DNA of 64,000 bases from Vibrio zhugei (GTDB lineage: Bacteria > Pseudomonadota > Gammaproteobacteria > Enterobacterales > Vibrionaceae), in NCBI RefSeq assembly GCF_003716875.1, contig NZ_CP033078.1, forward strand, positions 868,001 through 932,000, given 5' to 3'. A program made the position numbers and the translations under genes. Below the pieces are notes generated by a model that saw only the letters and a list, made by a program, of their open reading frames with translations, did no database searches and was not told the DNA's origin. Shown here piece by piece: positions 18,740 through 28,162 of this stretch; the first letter of the stretch is position 1; the number at the start of each line of letters is the position of its first letter.

Positions 18740-19906
18740 ATGAATTTGCATGAATATCAAGCCAAACAGCTGTTTGCAGAATTCGGATTGCCTGTACCTG
18801 ATGGGTATGCGTGTGATACTCCTCAAGAAGCAGCAGAAGCACCAAGCAAAATTGGCGGCGATAAGTGGGTCGTGAAATGTCAGGTACACGCGGGTGGCCG
18901 TGGTAAGGCTGGCGGTGTTGAATTACACGAAACGAAAGAAGGTATTCGCGAATTTGCACAAAAGTGGCTGGGCAAAAATCTGGTAACCTATCAAACTGAT
19001 GCTAAGGGTCAACCTGTCTCGAAAATTCTTGTCGAAGCAGCCTCTAATATTGAAAACGAATTATACCTCGGCGCCGTCGTCGATCGTGCTACACAACGTG
19101 TTGTCTTCATGGCATCAACAGAAGGCGGCGTAGAAATCGAGAAAGTGGCAGAAGAAACCCCAGAACTCATTCATAAGGCGGCGATCGATCCCCTAGTTGG
19201 GCCTCAGCCTTATCAAGGTCGAGAACTGGCCTTTAAACTGGGTCTTAAAGGTGAGCAAATCAAACAGTTCACTAAGATTTTCATGGGCCTTGGTACTATG
19301 TTCACGCAATACGATCTTGCCTTGCTTGAAATCAACCCATTGATTGTCACCGGTGAAGGCAATCTCGTTTGTCTCGATGGTAAGATCAATATCGACTCGA
19401 ACGCGTTATATCGTCAACCTAAGCTGCGTGATATGCACGACGGTTCTCAAGAAGATGAACGTGAAGCTCATGCGGCGAAATGGGAATTAAACTACGTTGC
19501 TTTAGACGGTAATATCGGTTGTATGGTTAACGGCGCTGGTTTAGCGATGGGAACCATGGATATTGTTAACCTCCACGGTGGCAAGCCTGCTAACTTCTTG
19601 GATGTCGGCGGCGGTGCAACGAAAGAACGCGTCACGGAAGCGTTCAAAATCATTTTGTCAGACAGCAATGTGAAAGCGGTATTTGTTAATATTTTTGGTG
19701 GTATTGTTCGCTGTGACCTTATCGCTGATGGTGTCATTGGTGCCGTTGAAGAAGTCGGCGTTAAAGTCCCCGTTGTGGTTCGTCTTGAAGGAAACAACGC
19801 TGAGCTAGGTGCTCAAAAATTAGCAGAAAGCGGTCTAAATATCATTGCGGCGACGTCATTAGCTGAAGCTGCCCAAAAAGTCGTTGCAGCAGCGGAGGGT
19901 AAATAA
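18740..19906 (+). CDS. sucC: Succinyl-CoA synthetase, beta subunit
   Basis: Forms ATP or GTP from succinyl-CoA together with SucD. The product has 388 residues, identical in length to E. coli SucC. The N-terminal ATP-grasp domain (about 1-245) begins [20 protein letters not shown] and includes the [14 protein letters not shown] nucleotide loop. The C-terminal flavodoxin-like domain carries [14 protein letters not shown] and [12 protein letters not shown], part of the active site. The stop codon shares one base with the sucD ATG (TAATG), so translation is coupled. Confidence 0.97.
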   Translation: MNLHEYQAKQLFAEFGLPVPDGYACDTPQEAAEAPSKIGGDKWVVKCQVHAGGRGKAGGVELHETKEGIREFAQKWLGKNLVTYQTDAKGQPVSKILVEAASNIENELYLGAVVDRATQRVVFMASTEGGVEIEKVAEETPELIHKAAIDPLVGPQPYQGRELAFKLGLKGEQIKQFTKIFMGLGTMFTQYDLALLEINPLIVTGEGNLVCLDGKINIDSNALYRQPKLRDMHDGSQEDEREAHAAKWELNYVALDGNIGCMVNGAGLAMGTMDIVNLHGGKPANFLDVGGGATKERVTEAFKIILSDSNVKAVFVNIFGGIVRCDLIADGVIGAVEEVGVKVPVVVRLEGNNAELGAQKLAESGLNIIAATSLAEAAQKVVAAAEGK

Positions 19907-20778
19907 TGTCCATTCTCATCAATAAAAATACCAAAGTCATCTGTCAGGGTTTCACTGGTGGACAAGGTACATTCCACTCAGAGCAAGCACTCGATTATGG
20001 AACACAGCTCGTCGGTGGCGTTTCGCCTGGTAAGGGGGGGAGCACGCACCTTGGTTTGCCCGTGTTCAATACCGTAAGAGATGCGGTTGAAGCAACCGGC
20101 GCAACTGCCTCAGTGATTTATGTACCAGCTCCGTTCTGTAAAGACGCCATTCTTGAAGCGATTGATGCAGGCATTGAGTTAATCGTCACCATTACAGAAG
20201 GCATTCCAACTCTGGACATGCTTGAAGTAAAAGTTCGCCTTGATGCGGCGGGCGTACGTATGATTGGTCCAAACTGTCCAGGCGTTATTACCCCGGACGA
20301 ATGTAAAATCGGGATCATGCCTGGTCATATTCATCGTAAGGGTAAAGTTGGTATTGTATCGCGCTCCGGTACATTAACCTATGAAGCGGTTAAGCAAACA
20401 ACAGACGAGGGATTCGGACAATCAACGTGTGTTGGTATTGGTGGTGATCCAATTCCAGGGTCGAACTTCATTGATATATTGCGTCTGTTTGAAGAAGATC
20501 CAGAAACTGAAGCCATCGTCATGATTGGTGAAATTGGCGGAACGGCCGAAGAAGAAGCGGCCGCTTTTATTAAAGAGCATGTGTCTAAACCAGTCGTTTC
20601 TTACATCGCGGGTGTTACTGCGCCTCCAGGTAAACGCATGGGCCACGCTGGTGCGATCATCTCTGGCGGAAAAGGGACCGCGGATGAAAAATTTGCGGCA
20701 CTGGAATCTGCGGGCGTGAAAACCGTGAAAAGTTTGGCGGACATTGGTTCGGCACTACGCGCGGTAACGGGCTGGTAA
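19906..20778 (+). CDS. sucD: Succinyl-CoA synthetase, alpha subunit
   Basis: Carries the phosphohistidine intermediate and the CoA site. The product has 290 residues. The CoA-binding Rossmann domain contains [19 protein letters not shown] and [18 protein letters not shown], and [10 protein letters not shown] follows. The phosphorylated His247 is in [15 protein letters not shown]. It is the last gene of the sdh-suc cluster and ends at a strong terminator. In E. coli a small RNA is processed from the end of this transcript; I see no comparable element beyond the terminator. Confidence 0.97.
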   Translation: MSILINKNTKVICQGFTGGQGTFHSEQALDYGTQLVGGVSPGKGGSTHLGLPVFNTVRDAVEATGATASVIYVPAPFCKDAILEAIDAGIELIVTITEGIPTLDMLEVKVRLDAAGVRMIGPNCPGVITPDECKIGIMPGHIHRKGKVGIVSRSGTLTYEAVKQTTDEGFGQSTCVGIGGDPIPGSNFIDILRLFEEDPETEAIVMIGEIGGTAEEEAAAFIKEHVSKPVVSYIAGVTAPPGKRMGHAGAIISGGKGTADEKFAALESAGVKTVKSLADIGSALRAVTGW

Positions 20779-20802
20779 ACTTCGCGCTCAATGCCTTGTC
20801 AT

Positions 20803-20831
20803 AAACCCGAGCTGAGTCTCGGGTTTTTTTA
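20803..20831 (+). terminator. Terminator of the sdh-suc cluster
   Basis: AAACCCGAG / CTCGGGTTT stem, 6-base loop, then a T-run. Confidence 0.92.
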
Positions 20832-20978
20832 TATCTTAGAGCGATATCATAAAACCTACTGAATACTTGCAAGTAATGAATCACCATGGTGTAGACTAAC
20901 GCTGCTCTGATTTTAGATAACAACAAGCAGAGTGGACAAATCCAATTTTATTGTGACTAATACGTACAAGGCTAACTA

Positions 20979-21923
20979 ATGGAAACACTCATTCCTATCA
21001 TTTTTAATAATATTGTGCCGATTGTGGCGTTCATTTTGATCATCGCATTATTGAAAAGCGGGATTAAATTTGTACCACAGAATCAAGCATGGATTGTAGA
21101 GCGCTTCGGCAAGTATCAATCCACGAAAATTGCAGGCTTAAACTTTATTATTCCGTTCATTGATCATATTGCAGCGGTACGCAGTTTAAAAGAACAAGCG
21201 CAAGATGTGCCATCACAGTCAGCGATCACGCGTGATAATATTTCGTTAGTGGTTGATGGCGTTTTATACTATCGAGTATTAGATGCTTATAAAGCGACCT
21301 ACGGTGTTGATGATTATGCATTTGCGGTCACTCAGCTTGCGCAAACCACAATGCGTTCGGAGCTAGGCAAAATTGAATTAGATAAAACGTTTGAGGAACG
21401 CGATGCATTGAATACCAATATCGTTGCCTCGATTAATGAGGCGGCTGAACCTTGGGGTATTCAGGTTCTCCGTTATGAAATTAAAGACATTGTGCCGCCT
21501 AATTCGATTATGGAATCGATGGAAGCACAGATGAAAGCTGAGCGAGTTAAGCGTGCTCAAATCCTGGAGTCTGAAGGCGATCGTCAAGCGGCTATTAATG
21601 TCGCTGAAGGTAAACAGCGTGCCCAAGTTCTCTCCGCTGAAGCGGATAAAGCCGAACAAATTCTGAAAGCAGAAGGGGAAGCAACGGCGATTTTAGCGGT
21701 TGCCCAAGCACAAGCGGAAGCGATCCGTACTGTTGGGGAAGCCGCCGATACTGAAAAAGGTCAAAAGGCCATACAGTTGGATCTTGCAACGAAAGCCATT
21801 GAAGCGAAACATGCCATTGCAAAAGAGTCGTCTATTGTGATGTTGCCGGAAAGTAATATGGATGCAAGTTCTCTGGTCGCTCAAGGTATGTCTATAATTA
21901 ATAAATTAAATACCAAAGGATAA
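20979..21923 (+). CDS. qmcA: SPFH/stomatin-like membrane protein (QmcA family)
   Basis: Stomatin-family protein thought to form ring-like cages on the inner membrane and to assist membrane quality control with FtsH or NfeD partners. The product has 314 residues: one transmembrane helix at about 8-27, the SPFH domain (about 30-200, with VPQNQAWIVERFGKY and ITRDNISLVVDGVLYYRV), then an Ala/Glu/Lys-rich coiled coil (about 190-275) and a short C-terminal tail. It is followed after 7 bases by an NfeD-family gene, the common stomatin-NfeD operon. Confidence 0.92.
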   Translation: METLIPIIFNNIVPIVAFILIIALLKSGIKFVPQNQAWIVERFGKYQSTKIAGLNFIIPFIDHIAAVRSLKEQAQDVPSQSAITRDNISLVVDGVLYYRVLDAYKATYGVDDYAFAVTQLAQTTMRSELGKIELDKTFEERDALNTNIVASINEAAEPWGIQVLRYEIKDIVPPNSIMESMEAQMKAERVKRAQILESEGDRQAAINVAEGKQRAQVLSAEADKAEQILKAEGEATAILAVAQAQAEAIRTVGEAADTEKGQKAIQLDLATKAIEAKHAIAKESSIVMLPESNMDASSLVAQGMSIINKLNTKG

Positions 21924-21930
21924 TACAGCC

Positions 21931-22389
21931 GTGTTACTTGCTTATTTACCTCAAATATTGATAGCCGCAGGCATCTTGGCCTTAATCTTAGAGATCACGG
22001 TATTTGGATTTTCTACGCTATTATTGTTTTTCCTTGGTATAGGGTTTTTTATTACCGGGCTTAGCATGCAATTTGGGTGGCAAGTAGTGGATGTAACACA
22101 CGCTGTTTGGTCCGTAACGTTATTGACGATTGCCGCAGCGGTACTGTTGTGGAAGCCTTTGCGCCAAATACAGAATCGGACAGAAACCCCAGCGGGACCG
22201 TCTGATTTTGCTCAGGTCTCGTTCCAGTTGACTGGAGATACCACACCGCATAGTGATGATGTTTTTCATCAATACTCCGGTATCCGCTGGTATGTGCGCA
22301 GCAAAGAACCCTTATCAAAAGGCCAATGGGTGAAAGTGGTCAAAACTGACGTTAGCGTTTTGTGGGTTGAACCCCTTGATGATGTGTAA
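21931..22389 (+). CDS. NfeD family membrane protein
   Basis: Partner of the upstream stomatin homologue. The product has 152 residues with about three hydrophobic helices in the first 80 residues (LLAYLPQILIAAGILALILE, the FSTLLLFFLGIGFFITGL stretch, and AVWSVTLLTIAAAVLLW). A C-terminal OB-fold-like soluble domain follows (about 95-150, with GIRWYVRSKEPLSKGQWVKV). The start is GTG at 21931; AAAGGA lies about 12 bases upstream at the end of qmcA. It is the short membrane form without the ClpP-like protease domain. Confidence 0.88.
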   Translation: MLLAYLPQILIAAGILALILEITVFGFSTLLLFFLGIGFFITGLSMQFGWQVVDVTHAVWSVTLLTIAAAVLLWKPLRQIQNRTETPAGPSDFAQVSFQLTGDTTPHSDDVFHQYSGIRWYVRSKEPLSKGQWVKVVKTDVSVLWVEPLDDV

Positions 22390-22412
22390 TTTAAACGAAT
22401 GGTCTTTTAATG

Positions 22413-22440
22413 AAGAGAGCCGTATGGCTCTCTTTTTTTA
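22413..22440 (+). terminator. Terminator of the qmcA-nfeD operon
   Basis: AAGAGAGCC / GGCTCTCTT stem with GTAT loop and a run of T. Confidence 0.92.
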
Positions 22441-22611
22441 TGCAAATTTTTCATGATAAGTCGACATTGACTGATGATTTGCGGATAGGGCATGAATAAT
22501 GGGGGACGACGATGTGTTTTGATAAAAACGTACTAACATTGAAATATATTGAGTTGCCCTGCGTAAAGTATCGAGTGATTGATTTTTTCTAGCCTGATAA
22601 TAGGAAAAAAT

Positions 22612-24474
22612 ATGCTGATTAAACAGAAGTTAATCTTAAACACGACACTGCTTGTTGTTGCATTAGTTGCGATGTTAGTTTTTTCTAATCACACGCAACG
22701 CAATCTAGAAAAACTGAATCATGCCAAAAACTTGGTTTTGCATCAGCAAGTTAGCATGCTTTCACTAAGGCGTAGTGAAAAAGATTTTCTCGCGCGTCTC
22801 GACCTTTCTTATGAAAAAAAATACCAAGATGAAATGGAGTCTTTGTATAAAGACCAAATATTACTTGCCAACATCATGAATGAATTTGCTATTGATACCG
22901 GGACATTGAACGAACTGACTGAATATTTTAAACAGTATCAGGAACACTTTATCGCGGTGGTGAATGCATCAAAAGAATTGGGACTCACACCACAAACGGG
23001 ATTACAGGGCAAGTTACGTGGTGCCGTGCATGATATCGAGGATGAATTGTCTGCGTTAAACCAAGATGCATTATTGGTGATCATGCTACAACTACGTCGA
23101 CATGAAAAAGATTTCATGTTGCGTAACAATCCTAAATATATCAAGGCGTTTAATCAAAGATTAGACCAATTAGAAAAGAGTGTACAAACTTCTTCCTTAC
23201 CTGCAGATAAGGTTGAGTTGCTACTGTCTCTGGCTGAGCAATACCGACAAGGGTTTAATCAATACGCAGAAAGTAAAAAAAGCTTGGGCCTGACGAGTAA
23301 AGAAGGAAAACTCTTGGCAATGCGTCAGTCTATCCACAAAACAGAGACCGCGCTTGATTCACTGGAAGCGCAATTAACGTCAGCAATCGAAGAAAAGACC
23401 TCCCTTGCGATGCATATCATGACTCTCGTCTGTAGCGTCATTATCGTGATAGGTGTGTCGGTTGCATGGATGATTAATCGCACAATTAACACTTCATTGC
23501 GTTCGATTCAAACAACGATGAAAGATATCCAAACGACTAAAAATATCAGCTTGCGAGTCAATTTGTCCGCTAAAGATGAAATTGGTTATGTCGCTTCTAG
23601 CATCAACGATATGTTGGCCGAGTTCAGTCGTGTAATCACTCAAGTCAGTGTTACGGTGCAAGAGATGCATACGACCACCTCGGAGTTGTCCAAAAACGCC
23701 GCAAGAACCTCAGATGATGCCCATAAGCAAAGGGTTGAAACGGATATGGTCGCGACATCAATCACCGAAATGGTGGGAACGGTGGAGGATATTTCGCGTA
23801 GCATGGAAATGGCAGCGACCAAGGCTTATGCCACGCAAACCAGTGCACAACAAGGACAACAGCAAGTTCATTCTGCCATTGAACGTATCCGCCAGCTTTC
23901 CGACCGGCTTGAAGGGTCTGTTGAGACCGTGGGCTCATTGGTCAAAGAAAGTGAAAGTATTGGTACCGTTCTGAGCGTCATACAAGGGATTGCGGAACAA
24001 ACCAACTTATTGGCGCTGAATGCGGCCATTGAAGCAGCGCGAGCCGGCGAGCAAGGCCGCGGCTTTGCCGTGGTAGCGGATGAAGTGCGAGCCTTAGCCA
24101 GCCGAACTCAGACTGCGACGGAAGAGATTTCCGGTATTATCGTCACGTTACAACAGCGCACTCAGGGGATTGTCGGTTTGATGGAAAAGTGCCGGGAGGA
24201 TGGGGTATTAAGCCGCGATGAGGCATCGACTACAGGGGCAGTACTGGAACAGATTATTCTTGATGTAGAAGAAATTGCTGGTATGGCGGGATCCGTATCA
24301 ACCGCCATTGAGCAGCAGACGATTGCCGCCAATGAAATTAGCAAGAGTGTCGAAACGATCCGTGAGATAACAGAAGATACATCCGAGTCGGTGGTGTTGA
24401 ACACGAAAGCCAGCGAGGCGATTGCCGACCAAGCGAAATCCTTGAATACGAGTATATCAATTTTTAAAGTGTGA
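22612..24474 (+). CDS. Methyl-accepting chemotaxis protein with HBM-type sensor
   Basis: Transmembrane chemoreceptor that signals to CheA/CheW. The product has 620 residues: transmembrane helix about 6-25, periplasmic all-helical domain about 30-265, second transmembrane helix about 268-288, HAMP about 290-345, and the signalling helices to the end with the tip [20 protein letters not shown]. The periplasmic part holds two copies of LRRxEKDFxxR (52-62 and 161-171), the mark of a helical bimodular (HBM) domain; known HBM receptors sense TCA intermediates or other organic acids. ATG 22612 has AGGA 7 bases upstream; an in-frame TTG at 22579 is less likely. Single gene. Ligand unknown. Confidence 0.93.
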   Translation: MLIKQKLILNTTLLVVALVAMLVFSNHTQRNLEKLNHAKNLVLHQQVSMLSLRRSEKDFLARLDLSYEKKYQDEMESLYKDQILLANIMNEFAIDTGTLNELTEYFKQYQEHFIAVVNASKELGLTPQTGLQGKLRGAVHDIEDELSALNQDALLVIMLQLRRHEKDFMLRNNPKYIKAFNQRLDQLEKSVQTSSLPADKVELLLSLAEQYRQGFNQYAESKKSLGLTSKEGKLLAMRQSIHKTETALDSLEAQLTSAIEEKTSLAMHIMTLVCSVIIVIGVSVAWMINRTINTSLRSIQTTMKDIQTTKNISLRVNLSAKDEIGYVASSINDMLAEFSRVITQVSVTVQEMHTTTSELSKNAARTSDDAHKQRVETDMVATSITEMVGTVEDISRSMEMAATKAYATQTSAQQGQQQVHSAIERIRQLSDRLEGSVETVGSLVKESESIGTVLSVIQGIAEQTNLLALNAAIEAARAGEQGRGFAVVADEVRALASRTQTATEEISGIIVTLQQRTQGIVGLMEKCREDGVLSRDEASTTGAVLEQIILDVEEIAGMAGSVSTAIEQQTIAANEISKSVETIREITEDTSESVVLNTKASEAIADQAKSLNTSISIFKV

Positions 24475-24816
24475 TTTTACATGAAGACTGGTATGCGACG
24501 TGCCATAACCTCAGCAGCCATTGCGATTTCTTGAAAGGTAACCGCTGGCTGCTGGATTTTAGATATTACGGGGATTCTTACGTCGTCAATTCGTTCTTAT
24601 CATTTGCTCTTTCTTGTCTGTGCGGCTCTATTCTATAAGCGCCGCACTTATCCTCTGACATTTGTATTGACCTCCACTGAGTGAGTTTAAAAGGGAGCAT
24701 GGCGCATAAAACTCGAGTTTTTTTGATGTAACTCAAGAGGTCGGTGAAATAACTTGTTACAGTGACTATACTGAATGCAAATATTTCTCATTTAGACTCT
24801 GATTAAGTGGCAGACA
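24475..24816 (+). promoter_or_regulatory. feo promoter region with possible Fur site
   Basis: A gap of 342 bases without a gene. A sigma-70-like promoter GTGAAA (24744-24749), 17-base spacer, TATACT (24767-24772) lies 45 bases before feoA. The following AAATATTTCTCATTT (24779-24793) resembles a degenerate Fur box and covers the likely start point. Further upstream are two inverted repeats, CAGCAGCCA / TGGCTGCTG (24512-24554) and GTGCGGC / GCCGCAC (24620-24647), of unknown role, possibly the receptor gene's 3' structure. Confidence 0.45.
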
Positions 24817-25050
24817 ATGGCAATGAAATTAAGTGAACTTGAAATCGGGCAGGCCGCGGTGATTTCTGGCTTTGATGACCTATCGAGTGAAACTCGGAAA
24901 AAGTTGATGATCATGGGGATTTTACCGAATACGGCGATTACTTTAGTGCGTCGCGCCCCTCTAGGGGATCCTCTACAGGTGGATGTACGCGGAGTTTCCA
25001 TCGCGTTGCGTTCGAGCATCGCTTGCTCTATTCAAGTGGAGACACGGTAA
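24817..25050 (+). CDS. feoA: Ferrous iron transport protein A
   Basis: Small cytoplasmic SH3-like accessory protein of the Feo ferrous iron uptake system, thought to bind FeoB. The product has 77 residues; LSELEIGQAAVISGFD and LGDPLQVDVRGVSIALR are typical of the family. ATG 24817 gives MAMKLSEL; ATG 24823 (MKLSEL) is also possible. The stop codon abuts the feoB ATG with no gap. The presumed promoter and Fur-like site lie just upstream. Confidence 0.93.
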   Translation: MAMKLSELEIGQAAVISGFDDLSSETRKKLMIMGILPNTAITLVRRAPLGDPLQVDVRGVSIALRSSIACSIQVETR

Positions 25051-27324
25051 ATGCAATATCAACTCTTAACTGTTGGCAACCCCAATAGTGGTAAAACGAC
25101 GTTATTCAATGGATTAACCGGAGCTCGCCAGCAAGTGGGTAACTGGGCGGGGGTCACCGTTGAAAAGAAAACCGGACACTACCAATTCGAACAACACACG
25201 ATTCATTTAACGGATTTGCCGGGCATTTATGCACTAGACAGTGGCAACGATGCGAATAGTCTTGATGAAGCGATCGCCTCTCAAGCGGTGCTCACCCACT
25301 CAGCGGATCTCATCATCAATGTGGTTGATGCGACGTGCTTAGAGCGTAGCCTGTACATGACAGCGCAACTGCGTGAACTAGGGCGCCCAATGGTGGTTAT
25401 CCTCAATAAAATGGATGCCTTGAAGCGGGTACGACAAACCATCGATGAAGCGGCGTTAGCCAAACTTCTTGGCTGTCCTGTTTTATCATTAAGCGCGAAT
25501 AACACCAGCGAGGTTCGTCAGCTAAAAGCGACTTTGAATGCCGTACTAGAGCAAGGTTTAACGTTAGCGCCATTGCATATTCAATATAATGATGAGTTTG
25601 AAGCGGCGATTAACCATATTGTCTGCGCAATAGAACCTAACTCGCGTATTGCACCACGAGCCATGGCGATTCGTGCGTTGGAAGACGACCGTTTGTTGAT
25701 AGACGCACTGCCTGATCATATGCAAAGACGGATTGCCGAGGCCCGGCAACAGTGTTCGCTTGATATTGATTTACATATTGCCGATACCAAGTACACATTA
25801 TTGCATGAGTATTGCCAAAGTGTCCGTCGCAGTGAAGGGAAGTTAAGTCATACGATGACGAAACAGCTGGATCGAGTCATATTGAATCAGTGGGTTGGTA
25901 TCCCTTTCTTCTTCCTTGTCATGTACACCATGTTTATGTTTTCCATCAATATCGGTAGTGCGTTCATCGATTTTTTTGACATTAGTTTTGGTGCTGTCTT
26001 GGTGGATGGCGGGCATTACCTGCTTGATTCACATTTACCCTCGTGGCTGGTGACGCTTATTGCTGATGGGCTGGGCGGAGGGATTCAAACGGTGGCGACC
26101 TTTATTCCGGTCATTGCTTGCTTGTACTTGTTTCTTGCCGTTTTAGAAAGCTCTGGATATATGTCACGCGCCGCCTTTGTATTAGATAAAATCATGCAAA
26201 AAATTGGTTTGCCTGGTAAAGCTTTCGTCCCGCTGGTGTTGGGTTTTGGCTGTAATGTGCCTGCGATTATGGCAACACGAACGTTAGATCAAGAGCGTGA
26301 ACGGAAATTGTCGGCAACGATGGTTCCATTCATGTCCTGTGGGGCGCGTTTACCTGTCTACGCTCTGTTTGCTGCGGCATTTTTCCCTGAGAATGGACAA
26401 AACATTGTTTTTGCTTTGTACCTGCTAGGGATTGCTGCGGCGGTATTTACCGGGTTATTTTTTAAACATACGTTATATCCAGGTTCTAGCGAATCGTTGA
26501 TTATGGAAATGCCGGATTACGAGGTGCCAACATTACGAAATGTGGTGATAAAAACGTGGCAGAAATTAAAACGTTTCGTGTTAGGGGCAGGGAAAACCAT
26601 CGTTTTGGTGGTCACTATTTTGAGTTTTCTCAATTCCGTGGGAGTCGATGGTTCTTTCGGCCATCAAGATACCGCAGATTCTGTGCTATCTAAGGCGGCA
26701 CAAGTTGTGACACCCGTATTTGAACCGATGGGCATCGAGTCGGATAACTGGGCGGCAACCGTTGGTATTATTACCGGAATTTTTGCTAAGGAAGCCGTAG
26801 TCGGGACTTTAAATAACTTGTATACCTCGCAAGTTGCCAAGGCAAGTGATTATGATTTGTGGGGCAGCTTGAAAGAGTCGGTGTTATCCATCCCTAACAA
26901 TCTTGCTGGCATTAATTTCAGCGATCCGATGGGCATTGAAGTTGGCGATTTGACGAACACCCAAGAGGTTGCAAAAGATCAAGACGTAGATGGCAGTATT
27001 TTTACCAACTTAAACCTTAACTTTAGCAGTGGATACGCGGCTTTCGCTTATCTTATTATGATTTTATTATATACCCCTTGTGTGGCAGCCATGGGCGCTT
27101 ATGTGCGTGAATTTGGCGGGCGATTTGCTGGGTTGATTGCCATCTGGACGCTAGGGTTAGGTTATGGCGGAGCCACGTTGTTTTATCAATGGTCGCAAGT
27201 CGGCAAGCAACCTGTGGAAGCGGGGATATGGACTGTCAGTGTGTTCATGATTTTGGGTGGTTTGTTTCTGTATTTGCGCCGTAAAAAGCAGACGTTGCAA
27301 TCGATAAAAGTGAGCGTGGCATGA
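25051..27324 (+). CDS. feoB: Ferrous iron transporter FeoB
   Basis: Inner-membrane Fe(II) transporter with an N-terminal NTPase. The product has 757 residues. G1 is GNPNSGKTT (8-16), switch region NWAGVTVEKK, G3 DLPG and G4 NKMD. A helical guanine-dissociation-inhibitor-like region follows to about 270. The membrane domain has two Gate motifs (about 340-500 and 565-720) with conserved cysteines in GFGCNVPAIMATR and SCGARLPVYAL. Two further long helices lie at the C-terminal end (YAAFAYLIMILLYTPCVA). It overlaps feoC by 4 bases. Confidence 0.97.
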   Translation: MQYQLLTVGNPNSGKTTLFNGLTGARQQVGNWAGVTVEKKTGHYQFEQHTIHLTDLPGIYALDSGNDANSLDEAIASQAVLTHSADLIINVVDATCLERSLYMTAQLRELGRPMVVILNKMDALKRVRQTIDEAALAKLLGCPVLSLSANNTSEVRQLKATLNAVLEQGLTLAPLHIQYNDEFEAAINHIVCAIEPNSRIAPRAMAIRALEDDRLLIDALPDHMQRRIAEARQQCSLDIDLHIADTKYTLLHEYCQSVRRSEGKLSHTMTKQLDRVILNQWVGIPFFFLVMYTMFMFSINIGSAFIDFFDISFGAVLVDGGHYLLDSHLPSWLVTLIADGLGGGIQTVATFIPVIACLYLFLAVLESSGYMSRAAFVLDKIMQKIGLPGKAFVPLVLGFGCNVPAIMATRTLDQERERKLSATMVPFMSCGARLPVYALFAAAFFPENGQNIVFALYLLGIAAAVFTGLFFKHTLYPGSSESLIMEMPDYEVPTLRNVVIKTWQKLKRFVLGAGKTIVLVVTILSFLNSVGVDGSFGHQDTADSVLSKAAQVVTPVFEPMGIESDNWAATVGIITGIFAKEAVVGTLNNLYTSQVAKASDYDLWGSLKESVLSIPNNLAGINFSDPMGIEVGDLTNTQEVAKDQDVDGSIFTNLNLNFSSGYAAFAYLIMILLYTPCVAAMGAYVREFGGRFAGLIAIWTLGLGYGGATLFYQWSQVGKQPVEAGIWTVSVFMILGGLFLYLRRKKQTLQSIKVSVA

Positions 27325-27551
27325 TTCTGTTTGAATTAAAACACTACATCGAATCGCACCGAGGGTGTTCAAGACGTGATTTAGCGAAAGAGTTTGCCAT
27401 GAGTGAGGATGGCGTGGATGCCATGCTAGCGGTATGGATAAAAAAAGGTGCTATCTCGCGTTATGAAGACACTAACGTGGCCGATCATGTTGTACGGGTA
27501 CGTTACGGTATTAATCAGGCCGACAGCTTGTCTGTGCATGTGACGATGTAA
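27321..27551 (+). CDS. feoC: Ferrous iron transport protein C
   Basis: Winged-helix protein encoded only in gammaproteobacterial feo operons; it binds the cytoplasmic domain of FeoB. The product has 76 residues. The helix-turn-helix part is CSRRDLAKEFAMSEDGVDAML, followed by a wing. The cysteine cluster that can hold an Fe-S centre in Klebsiella and E. coli FeoC is absent; only Cys16 remains, consistent with what is reported for Vibrio FeoC. The ATG overlaps the feoB stop (ATGA). Confidence 0.88.
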   Translation: MILFELKHYIESHRGCSRRDLAKEFAMSEDGVDAMLAVWIKKGAISRYEDTNVADHVVRVRYGINQADSLSVHVTM

Positions 27552-27567
27552 GCAAAATAAAGGTATT

Positions 27568-27604
27568 TATCAAAAAGCCTGCGCCCAGTTTTCACTGGGC
27601 GCAG
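27568..27604 (-). terminator. Terminator of the HIT gene (also end of feo)
   Basis: CTGCGCCCAG / CTGGGCGCAG perfect 10-bp stem with 6-base loop. On the minus strand it is followed by GCTTTTTGAT, a proper T-tract for the HIT gene. On the plus strand the T-tract is missing, so it stops feo less well. Confidence 0.8.
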
Positions 27605-27620
27605 TCTCTATGGCTGACAC

Positions 27621-28049
27621 TCAGAGTGGGCGGAATAAATCAGAGTGACTCAAGGCTTGGCGGAGTTGACTAAGCATCGCCGCTTGTTGCTGCGCTGTGC
27701 GCCATTCACCTGAGGTGTTTCCCCACACGGGGCCTGGCCGAGCTACATCGTTTTCGAAACGAGCGATGTGGTGAATATGCAGCTGAGGAACCATATTTCC
27801 GAGCGCGCCTAAGTTGAGTTTCGCCGGATGGAATTCCGATTCCAGTACTTGGCTTACCCATTGTGATTCCAACAAGAAAGCCTGTTGTTCTTCCATGGGC
27901 AAGTGATGTAGTTCGCGCAGTTCCGGTTTTTTGGGCACTAAAATAACCCATGGAACCGCACGATCTTTATGTAGAAGGGCGAGACATAAAGGGAAGTGAC
28001 CAATAATATCCGTATCATTCGCAAGTTGAGGGTGTAGGGTAAAGCTCAT
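27621..28049 (-). CDS. HIT domain protein (histidine triad hydrolase)
   Basis: Small nucleotide hydrolase or transferase of the HIT superfamily; substrate unknown. The product has 142 residues, beginning MSFTLHPQLANDTDIIGHF. VPWVILVPKKPELRELHHL is the nucleotide-binding strand region and QLHIHHIARF is the histidine triad, slightly different from the canonical HxHxHxx spacing. The start at 28049 has AAGGAA 6 bases upstream; ATGs at 28076, 28073 and 28055 in the same frame lack such a site. Transcribed alone between two terminators. Confidence 0.85.
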   Translation of the reverse strand: MSFTLHPQLANDTDIIGHFPLCLALLHKDRAVPWVILVPKKPELRELHHLPMEEQQAFLLESQWVSQVLESEFHPAKLNLGALGNMVPQLHIHHIARFENDVARPGPVWGNTSGEWRTAQQQAAMLSQLRQALSHSDLFRPL

Positions 28050-28091
28050 ACTCATTTCCTTAATCAATACCATCATACCGTTAGACTGAAT

Positions 28092-28121
28092 AAAAAAGGT
28101 TGGCTCTCGCCAACCTTTTTA
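28092..28121 (-). terminator. Terminator of argS
   Basis: AAAAAGGTTGGC / GCCAACCTTTTT long perfect stem with TCTC loop. It works on the minus strand after argS. Confidence 0.92.
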
Positions 28122-28162
28122 GTCTGTTCTACCTTGTTAAGCGGCTCAGTGTGTGGTCTAGC

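Noticed and set aside
22561..22611. GCCTGATAA as the -10 part of a sigma-28 promoter for the chemoreceptor
   Set aside because: The only TAAA upstream is about 24 bases away instead of 15, and the motif lies too near the start codon.
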